From: a virus
Virus record (IMG/VR): IMGVR_UViG_3300017782_000164
Coordinates: 1-27,068 of that record
Direction: 5' to 3' (one strand)
Length of the DNA stretch: 27,068 bases
Of the stretch, positions 22,225 through 27,068 are shown one piece after another (the first letter of the stretch is position 1; every line of letters begins with the position of its first letter). A program made the translations under genes and the position numbers. A model generated the notes under the pieces. The model ran no database searches. It was not told the DNA's origin and saw nothing but the letters and a program-made list of their open reading frames with translations.

Positions 22225-22397
22225 TATACATATAAAGTGTTTCAGTTAACTGTTTATATATTTAAATTATATATTCACTTAAATGCTCATTAACTATATT
22301 ATATTTTCTTTGCTAATATCACTTTAACTAAACATTTATAGTGATACTATTTGTAATGAATAAATTTGTGTTATAATAAATTTAAAGGTTGACATTT

Positions 22398-22601
22398 GTG
22401 CGAAAATCAGTAAAACTATACACAGATAATGTACTTCCAGCTTTCTATGAAGCTATTCGTACCAACTCACTTGACCGTCTTCACATACCACATAGCGATG
22501 TGTTCTATGTGCGTAATGCATTGGAGACTAAGTTTTCCCCACGTAAGTTTACTTTAAAAGAAACAGAAGACTATATGCGTTTGGAAGGCTGGGAAGATTA
22601 A
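22398..22601 (+). CDS. First rightward gene, small phage protein
   Basis: 67 aa. The GTG at 22398 is chosen because AAAGG ends 9 nt upstream; a TTG at 22389 in the same frame is too close to that site. The sequence (RKSVKLYTDNVLPAFYEAI, later FSPRKFTLKETEDYM) is a small alpha/beta protein with many Tyr and Phe. No known domain. It is the first gene downstream of the rightward promoter. Confidence 0.7.
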   Translation: MRKSVKLYTDNVLPAFYEAIRTNSLDRLHIPHSDVFYVRNALETKFSPRKFTLKETEDYMRLEGWED

Positions 22602-22602
22602 T

Positions 22603-22794
22603 ATGTTTACAACATTCGTGATGGCATGTTCAATGATGACAGGTCAATGTATAATAGTTGAAGATTCGTATGGACCGTACTCAAAAGAAGTACACTGCGT
22701 AGAACGTGCTGCAGTAATAGTTACAGATGTAGCAGAAGCATTGGGAACACCACACTCGTTTTCATTTAAATGCAAGTTTGATAGAGGCATATAA
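22603..22794 (+). CDS. Small cysteine-containing protein
   Basis: 63 aa, four cysteines (CS, QC, HC, KC). The N-terminus is mildly hydrophobic (MFTTFVMACSMMTG), possibly a signal or membrane anchor; the rest is polar with EDSYGPYSKEVHC. It starts 2 bp after the preceding stop and its end overlaps the next start by one base. Function unknown. Confidence 0.6.
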   Translation: MFTTFVMACSMMTGQCIIVEDSYGPYSKEVHCVERAAVIVTDVAEALGTPHSFSFKCKFDRGI

Positions 22795-23087
22795 TGGCTA
22801 TACCAGAGCGTGTCAAAACAAAAATGAAGGAAGAGGGGCTGTCTGGCGTTAATAAGCCGAAGCGTACTCCTAAACACCCAACTAAGTCTCACTGTGTGAT
22901 GGCTAAAGAAGGTGATACATATAAATTTATTCGTTTTGGACAACAAGGCGTATCAGGTGCTGGTAAAAATCCTACCACAGCGAAGGACAAGGCACGTAAG
23001 AAGTCGTATTATGCTAGACATAATGCACAAGGTAAACCGACCAGCAAGCTAAGTGCTAAGTACTGGTCACATAAAGTGAAATGGTAG
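22794..23087 (+). CDS. Conserved marine-phage basic protein (DUF6321-like)
   Basis: 97 aa. MAIPERVKTKMKEEGLSGVN, then KRTPKHPTKSHCVMAKEG, IRFGQQGVSGAG and SAKYWSHKVKW at the C-terminus. I recall this pattern as a family labelled DUF6321, common in marine phages. It is very basic and may coat or package DNA, which is inference. It starts with a TAATGG overlap after the preceding gene. Confidence 0.7.
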   Translation: MAIPERVKTKMKEEGLSGVNKPKRTPKHPTKSHCVMAKEGDTYKFIRFGQQGVSGAGKNPTTAKDKARKKSYYARHNAQGKPTSKLSAKYWSHKVKW

Positions 23088-23098
23088 GAGAAGAAATA

Positions 23099-23464
23099 AT
23101 GGCTGAGATGTCTCCAAGCAAGGCGTTAGAAATTACACAGAACCCTTCTAAGTATACAGTACAAGAGCGTAAAGATGCTAAGAAAGTTTTAGCTGACTAT
23201 GCTCCTACAGCAGGAGAAGGTGGTAAAGATAGCAGAGGACAGAAGCTAAGTAAAGGCGGTGATGTTACTGTATTATCTATTGGTGTAGGTAAGATGAAGA
23301 AGAAGGATGCCAAGAAACTTGCTAAAGCACAAATGGCTGAAGGTGGCATGGCATATGGTAAGAAACATATGTACGCAGCAGGTGGCAGTGTCACAATGAA
23401 CCCCGGTCTTAAAGCATTGAAAGCTAAAAGCCCAGAAGCATTTAATAAAATCACTGGGAACTAA
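23099..23464 (+). CDS. Glycine/lysine-rich hypothetical protein
   Basis: 121 aa. The ATG at 23099 has AGGAG 8 nt upstream; an earlier ATG at 23081 in the same frame lies within the preceding gene. It contains KMKKKDAKKLAKAQMAEGG and a Gly-rich MYAAGGSVTMNPGLKALKAK. Virion-internal or scaffold-like proteins of marine phages can look like this, but there is no direct evidence. It abuts the next gene with a TAATG overlap. Confidence 0.6.
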   Translation: MAEMSPSKALEITQNPSKYTVQERKDAKKVLADYAPTAGEGGKDSRGQKLSKGGDVTVLSIGVGKMKKKDAKKLAKAQMAEGGMAYGKKHMYAAGGSVTMNPGLKALKAKSPEAFNKITGN

Positions 23465-23988
23465 TGCACCCAATAGAACAAGACATACGTAATTGGTCAC
23501 ATAACTTTCTTGAGATACCAAACGTAAAGTTAAATGGATTACCACCATGCCCATACGCAGCTAAAGCGTGGGCAGATAATAAGGTAATCTTTAGTGTTAA
23601 CACAGGTCTTGAAGGTCTACGTGCAGAGATACAGATATTTGATAGCCATGATTACGACATAGTTGTATGGGCTGACGAAGACATGCCAAGCATGGAATAC
23701 CTAGACGGTTTATGTGACGGTATGAATGAAGCACTAAGCCTAGCAGGTATAGATTTACACCTGATGGTGTTTCATCCAGATTTTGATGCTAGTGATGCCG
23801 GGCTTGACTTTTTAGAAGAAGATGGTATAACTAGTAGTGATTTAGAATACTGCATGGTGTTTGTGCAGCGTTTGTCAGTGTTAGATGATGCTACACTGAG
23901 TTTAGAGAAGTCAGGATACTATAAACATTTTCCTGATGATATACATAAAGCCCTAGTTCTTGATAGAAGGAGATTACGAAATGGCTGA
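23464..23988 (+). CDS. Phage protein with LPPCPYAAKAW motif
   Basis: 174 aa. The motif LNGLPPCPYAAKAWADNKV at about residues 23-41 is a signature I associate with a family frequent in marine phages. It is followed by a beta-rich core (IQIFDSHDYDIVVWADED) and acidic segments to about residue 170. The function is unknown to me. It overlaps the next gene start by 8 bp. Confidence 0.65.
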   Translation: MHPIEQDIRNWSHNFLEIPNVKLNGLPPCPYAAKAWADNKVIFSVNTGLEGLRAEIQIFDSHDYDIVVWADEDMPSMEYLDGLCDGMNEALSLAGIDLHLMVFHPDFDASDAGLDFLEEDGITSSDLEYCMVFVQRLSVLDDATLSLEKSGYYKHFPDDIHKALVLDRRRLRNG

Positions 23989-24220
23989 AAGAAAAAAAGC
24001 AAATAAAGATGAGTTTATGGCAATGGCTAGAAAAATGGGTCTTAGTGTAAGAGAAATTCGTGAGATGCTTGGTCTAACCAATCCAGATAAAGAAGGTGTG
24101 CGTAAACACGCAAAAGGTGGTATGCTTACTCCAGTAACTAAAAAGAAAATGCGTGGCGGTGGCATGGCTAAGATGGCTAAGAAGAAAATGATGCGTGGTG
24201 GCGTAGCTAAGAAGAAGTAA
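23981..24220 (+). CDS. Small basic Gly/Met-rich protein
   Basis: 79 aa from the ATG at 23981 (AAGGAG 8 nt upstream). An N-terminal helical part (EFMAMARKMGLSVREIREML) resembles a helix-turn-helix-like unit. The last 35 residues are a repetitive Lys/Gly/Met tail with MRGGGMAKMAKKKMMRGG. Such tails bind nucleic acid or are packaged with the genome. The next gene overlaps as TAATG. Confidence 0.6.
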   Translation: MAERKKANKDEFMAMARKMGLSVREIREMLGLTNPDKEGVRKHAKGGMLTPVTKKKMRGGGMAKMAKKKMMRGGVAKKK

Positions 24221-24366
24221 TGTCTGACTTAAAGAATATTATATTAGATGCCTACTGGACATTTTTAAGTCATCTATTTCTGAAGACAGCTAGACTACTT
24301 GGCAGGTGGAATATTAAACTGCACAAGTGGTCAGTTATCTGTATTGACAAGGTACGTATTAAGTAA
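24220..24366 (+). CDS. Small amphipathic protein, 48 aa
   Basis: 48 aa (ATG 24220-24222, TAA 24364-24366). Mostly one amphipathic helix with Leu, Phe and Trp on one face (ILDAYWTFLSHLFLKTARLL) and a basic, Trp-bearing tail (RWNIKLHKWSVICI). It starts and ends with TAATG overlaps, so the frame is tightly packed between its neighbours. A membrane-associated role is possible. Confidence 0.55.
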   Translation: MSDLKNIILDAYWTFLSHLFLKTARLLGRWNIKLHKWSVICIDKVRIK

Positions 24367-25115
24367 TGAGTATTACTAGCTATCCACAATTAATGGGCAT
24401 TGGTGGTGGAGTAGGATATTATCCGTACTTCCTGCAAGTGTCACGTGGATTAGTTGATGGGCATAAACGTGTCTTTAAGTTTGGATATAACGGTGTCATA
24501 CAGAATGTAGAAGAGACTATTTGGGATGTAGGCGGTTTGTATGCCTACCCATCTAGTGCTGTAACAATGACAGCTACAAGTAGTGCTGGTGCTTCTGATG
24601 AGAATGTAGAAGTAACCATACAAGGAGTAGACACAAACTATAATGAGTTATCCGAAACTGTCACACTTAATGCTTCAGGTACTGCTACTACCACTGGAAG
24701 TTTTCTTCGGGTTTATCGTGCTTTTGTGTCTAGCAGTAGTGCAAGTAGTGGCAATATCAGCATTACTAATAGTTCTACTACCTATGCTTATATATCTATT
24801 GCTGACCAACAAACCTTGATGGCACTATGGACTGTACCAGCAGGTTATACAGCATATTTGTTTCAAATAGATACTACAGCATTTACAATACAGAATAACA
24901 AAGTTGCTACAATACGTATGTTAACTAGAGAAGTTAATGGTGTATTACGTACTCAGAACAAGTTTGATTTATTTGCAGGTTCGTACCATCAAGATATCAC
25001 TTGCCCACAGCCGATACCTGAGAAAACAGATATTGAGTTTCGTGCAATAGCTGACAGTTCAAATGCTGACTTACGAGTTTCATCTGCATTTGATATTATT
25101 TACATAGAGAACTAA
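24366..25115 (+). CDS. Beta-rich virion structural protein (tail/decoration type)
   Basis: 249 aa. The N-terminus has a Gly-rich MGIGGGVGYYPYF, then QVSRGLVDGHKRVFKFGYNG and ETIWDVGGLYAYPSSA, a pattern I have seen in marine podovirus and cyanophage virion proteins. A long Ser/Thr-rich beta domain follows (ATSSAGASDENVEVTIQG; SSASSGNISITNSS) and a C-terminal beta domain. The fold suggests a virion surface or tail-associated protein. The start overlaps the preceding stop. Confidence 0.7.
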   Translation: MSITSYPQLMGIGGGVGYYPYFLQVSRGLVDGHKRVFKFGYNGVIQNVEETIWDVGGLYAYPSSAVTMTATSSAGASDENVEVTIQGVDTNYNELSETVTLNASGTATTTGSFLRVYRAFVSSSSASSGNISITNSSTTYAYISIADQQTLMALWTVPAGYTAYLFQIDTTAFTIQNNKVATIRMLTREVNGVLRTQNKFDLFAGSYHQDITCPQPIPEKTDIEFRAIADSSNADLRVSSAFDIIYIEN

Positions 25116-25116
25116 T

Positions 25117-25458
25117 ATGGCAGAGACAAAGAACCGTACGGTAGGACTACAGCTTACAACTGCTAATCAAGATATATACACTGTACCTGCTAACTATGAA
25201 GCAGAGATAGATAATATCTACATCAACAATGCTTCAACAAGTAGTGTTACATTTAGTCTAGATTGGTATGATGCACAGAATACGACATTCTATACATTAG
25301 CTGAAACAGTAGAATTGCTACCAAATAGTCTGCTTCAGATAAATGATGACCCACTATGGCTTTTTAAAGGAGATAAATTAAGAGGACTTGCTAGTGCGAA
25401 TAGTGCAGTGACAATCACTGTAAAAGTAAAAGAAACTTATTTACCACAACGGAGTTAA
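25117..25458 (+). CDS. Small beta-sandwich virion protein
   Basis: 113 aa. Alternating polar/hydrophobic strands throughout: VGLQLTTANQDIYTVP, DNIYINNASTSSVTFSLDWY, VELLPNSLLQIND and a closing VTITVKVKETY. The all-beta pattern suits a decoration or tail-tip protein working with the 249-aa protein just upstream, whose stop lies 1 bp before this start. Confidence 0.7.
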   Translation: MAETKNRTVGLQLTTANQDIYTVPANYEAEIDNIYINNASTSSVTFSLDWYDAQNTTFYTLAETVELLPNSLLQINDDPLWLFKGDKLRGLASANSAVTITVKVKETYLPQRS

Positions 25459-25462
25459 GGAG

Positions 25463-25723
25463 ATGGCACGTGTCTCAAAAAAAACCTCACAAACTGCAAA
25501 GAAAAAAAAACCGACTAGAAAGGTTAGCCTTTCGCAAGGCGGTACGCCACAGAGCAAGTCAAGAGTTAACGAAGCTGGTAACTATACTAAGCCCACAATG
25601 AGAAAGAACTTATTTAACAGAATAAAAGCTGGTACTTCTGGTGGGGGTGCTGGTCAATGGTCGGCAAGAAAAGCCCAAATGTTAGCGAAACAATATAAAG
25701 CAAAAGGCGGTGGATACAAGTAA
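25463..25723 (+). CDS. DUF5872-like basic protein
   Basis: 86 aa. It has a Lys-rich N-terminus (KKTSQTAKKKKPTRK) and a C-terminal half KAGTSGGGAGQWSARKAQML with YKAKGGGYK, the conserved pattern I recall as DUF5872. The family is widespread in phages and giant viruses, with a proposed nucleic-acid association. The start has CGGAG 8 nt upstream. Confidence 0.75.
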   Translation: MARVSKKTSQTAKKKKPTRKVSLSQGGTPQSKSRVNEAGNYTKPTMRKNLFNRIKAGTSGGGAGQWSARKAQMLAKQYKAKGGGYK

Positions 25724-25749
25724 ACTGCTACACGTGAAAGGGGAGACAC

Positions 25750-26208
25750 ATGTTAGCAGAATTAGCGGCAGCAAATGCAGCATTCGGTGTTATAAAACAA
25801 GCCGTAATGAACGGAAAAGATTTAGCTAGTGCAGCACATAGTATTGGTGAATACATTGGAATCAAAGAGAAGCTAGAAAAAGAAGGACACAAAAAGAAAA
25901 ACTCATTCTGGTCATCATTTAAAGGCAAGGGTTCAAATGATTTAGATGAGTTTATGGTACTTGAAAAAATAAAAGAACAAGAGCATGAACTTAAACAACT
26001 AATGATGTTATATGGTAGATATCATTTGTGGGATGATTGGCAAAGATTCCAAGCGGAAATGAGAAAGAAAAGACGTGCGGCAGAAGAAAAAGCACGTAAA
26101 AAACGTAAACAAATAATAGAAGGTATATTACTTACTGTACTTATTATTGTAGGATTAGGTGGTTTAGCTTTGGTAGTTTGGTTTGCTTTTTTCTTGAAAG
26201 GTTTATAA
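25750..26208 (+). CDS. Coiled-coil protein with a C-terminal membrane span
   Basis: 152 aa. Residues 1-30 are alanine-rich and helical, the centre (about 70-125) is a charged coiled coil ending in AEMRKKRRAAEEKARKKRK, and residues 126-149 are a transmembrane helix (IIEGILLTVLIIVGLGGLAL). It could be an inner-membrane spanin-like or DNA-ejection protein. GGGGAGA lies 5-11 nt before the ATG. It overlaps the next ATG by 1 bp. Confidence 0.65.
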   Translation: MLAELAAANAAFGVIKQAVMNGKDLASAAHSIGEYIGIKEKLEKEGHKKKNSFWSSFKGKGSNDLDEFMVLEKIKEQEHELKQLMMLYGRYHLWDDWQRFQAEMRKKRRAAEEKARKKRKQIIEGILLTVLIIVGLGGLALVVWFAFFLKGL

Positions 26209-26453
26209 TGGCATTAGCAAAATCACAAAAGAGTTTAAAGTCATGGACAAAGCAAAAGTGGAGAACCAAATCTGGGAAACCATCAGCAGAAACTGGAGAA
26301 AGATACCTTCCTACTTCAGCGATACAGAGCCTGTCATCTGCGGAGTATGCGGCAACATCACGAGCGAAACGCCAAGGAACAAAAAGGGGCAAACAGTTTG
26401 TGAAGCAACCGAAAGCAATTGCAAAGAAAACATCGAAATTTAGGAGAACTTAA
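26208..26453 (+). CDS. Basic phage protein with WRTKSGKPS motif
   Basis: 81 aa. Conserved-looking segments SLKSWTKQKWRTKSGKPSAE, ETGERYLPTSAIQSL and YAATSRAKRQGTKRGK, with a very basic tail. I recognise the shape from marine phages and large DNA viruses but cannot name the function. A strongly basic protein encoded amid virion genes may bind packaged DNA. The ribosome site overlaps the preceding gene. Confidence 0.65.
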   Translation: MALAKSQKSLKSWTKQKWRTKSGKPSAETGERYLPTSAIQSLSSAEYAATSRAKRQGTKRGKQFVKQPKAIAKKTSKFRRT

Positions 26454-26454
26454 A

Positions 26455-26790
26455 ATGACTATAGCAAAAAGACCAACAACAAAAAGAGTAATACCAACTA
26501 GGAATGCTATACCTGCAACATTAGTATCTTCAACTAAACCTAATCAACGTAAAGTCGATAGAATAAATAAAAAAATAAGGTCTAGTAAACTTGGACAAAA
26601 ACTGCAAAAAGTTAGCGGAAAGGCTAGAAAATTAGCAAGTAAAATACCTACTCTTAAAGACCCAGCAAAAAGACAAAAAGCTACACAAAGATTAGAAAGA
26701 GTAAACCAAGGAAGAGATAAAAGAAGTAAAAAAGCAATTAATAGATTTGCTAAAAAAATGGCACAAAGTAGAAGGCAAAGGTCAATATAA
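26455..26790 (+). CDS. Very basic helical protein
   Basis: 111 aa from the ATG at 26455 (GGAG 8 nt upstream). Almost a third of the residues are Lys or Arg throughout, with a helical centre (GQKLQKVSGKARKLASKI) and a C-terminal AKKMAQSRRQRSI. It is likely a nucleic-acid-binding or internal virion protein. No family recognised. Confidence 0.6.
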   Translation: MTIAKRPTTKRVIPTRNAIPATLVSSTKPNQRKVDRINKKIRSSKLGQKLQKVSGKARKLASKIPTLKDPAKRQKATQRLERVNQGRDKRSKKAINRFAKKMAQSRRQRSI

Positions 26791-26792
26791 AA

Positions 26793-27068
26793 TTGTTTAA
26801 TTTATTAATAGGACCTGTAGCAGATTTAGCTGGTACATGGTTAAGTGGTAAAGTAGAAGAGAAGAAAGCACAGTCAGCTACTAAGGTAGCCAAGGCACAA
26901 GCTGAAGCTGTAGTAATGCAGAAGAAAGCTACAGGTGAAATTGATTGGGATTTGGAGATGGCTAAAGGTAGTCAGTCTTCGTGGAAAGATGAGTGGCTTA
27001 CTATTCTATTTAGTATTCCATTAATCTTAGCATTCATACCGGGAATGGAAGAGGTAGTATCAAATGGT
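26793..27068 (+). CDS. Holin-like protein, 5' part (runs off window)
   Basis: 92 codons visible from a TTG at 26793 (AAAGG 11 nt upstream). N-terminus LFNLLIGPVADLAGTWLSGK, a charged helical middle (EKKAQSATKVAKAQAEAVVM), then SSWKDEWLTILFSIPLILAF as the first membrane segment. This order matches the GTA_holin_3TM group: N-terminal amphipathic unit, helical hairpin, then two or three spans. It would let the lysin (encoded on the other strand at 17776-18201) reach the wall. The remaining spans lie beyond the window. Confidence 0.7.
   Translation, partial: MFNLLIGPVADLAGTWLSGKVEEKKAQSATKVAKAQAEAVVMQKKATGEIDWDLEMAKGSQSSWKDEWLTILFSIPLILAFIPGMEEVVSNG

Larger units (their letters stand above)
21547..22397. 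other. 850-bp non-coding divergent control region
   Basis: No credible gene on either strand; the frames here are short, lack ribosome sites and use TTG starts. From left to right it holds a leftward promoter, a GC-richer stretch with short GT- and GA-rich repeats (21660-21780), palindrome copy 5, a GCATRA repeat cluster (21933-22030), a CCCCGGGG palindrome, and an AT-rich 22047-22397 part with a strong rightward promoter. The combination of iteron-like repeats beside an AT-rich segment suits a replication origin or early control region. Confidence 0.7.

Noticed and set aside
1-27068. tRNA genes, CRISPR arrays, insertion sequences
   Set aside because: I looked for tRNA T-arm-like sequences and regularly spaced repeats and saw none with cloverleaf potential. 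The only spaced repeat is the palindrome at 636-804 bp intervals, which is far too wide for CRISPR. No transposase was seen.

Overview
The window looks like about 27 kb of a tailed-phage genome from a marine alphaproteobacterial host. The best overall fit is the HMO-2011-type podovirus group (relatives infect SAR116, the Roseobacter RCA lineage and SAR11). The main grounds are a family A DNA polymerase with a DnaJ-type zinc-finger insertion between its exonuclease and polymerase domains, a split T7-style primase and helicase, a T7-type endonuclease I, a monomeric B12-dependent ribonucleotide reductase, a phage-borne DUF1127 protein, and many tiny overlapping ORFs. The assignment comes from recognising protein motifs, not from a search, and the host is inferred.

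Layout. (1) Positions 1-2700, + strand: the 3' part of a very large protein, probably a virion protein, ending at a strong hairpin terminator (2701-2727). (2) Positions 2740-21546, - strand: one dense leftward gene block of about 40 genes, many overlapping by 1-20 bp. Read in the direction of transcription (right to left) it begins with unknown small early-type genes (21.5-18.4 kb). Next come a LigA-type N-terminal domain protein, a SleB-type lysin, a C5-cytosine methyltransferase and a run of very small membrane or acidic proteins. A DUF932-like protein and a tyrosine integrase follow, then the replisome (primase, helicase, DNA polymerase, probable ssDNA-binding protein) and recombination nucleases (Cas4/RecB-type exonuclease, endonuclease I). 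The block ends with nucleotide-metabolism genes (DUF3310, class II RNR, MazG-like), DUF1127 and a GIY-YIG protein. (3) Positions 21547-22397: an 850-bp non-coding divergent control region. Its left and middle part is rich in short GCATRA repeats, its right part is AT-rich, and it holds a promoter facing each way. (4) Positions 22398-27068, + strand: a rightward block of small, often basic or glycine-rich proteins, two beta-rich likely virion proteins, and at the edge the start of a holin-like protein.

How it works together (inference). The right-hand promoter (TTGACA-17-TATAAT, extended -10) should drive the rightward genes. A leftward promoter at 21601-21630 should start the replication block, with a strong internal promoter before the ssDNA-binding gene. 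RNR, MazG-like and DUF3310 proteins would raise and clean the dNTP pool for the phage replisome.

The most unusual non-genic signal is a 14-bp palindrome, GTCCGACATCGGAC. It occurs five times between 19.0 and 21.8 kb, always followed by TTTT on the + strand. Three copies sit 17-34 bp before - strand start codons, one lies inside a gene, and one lies in the control region. It looks like a phage-specific operator or RNA element.
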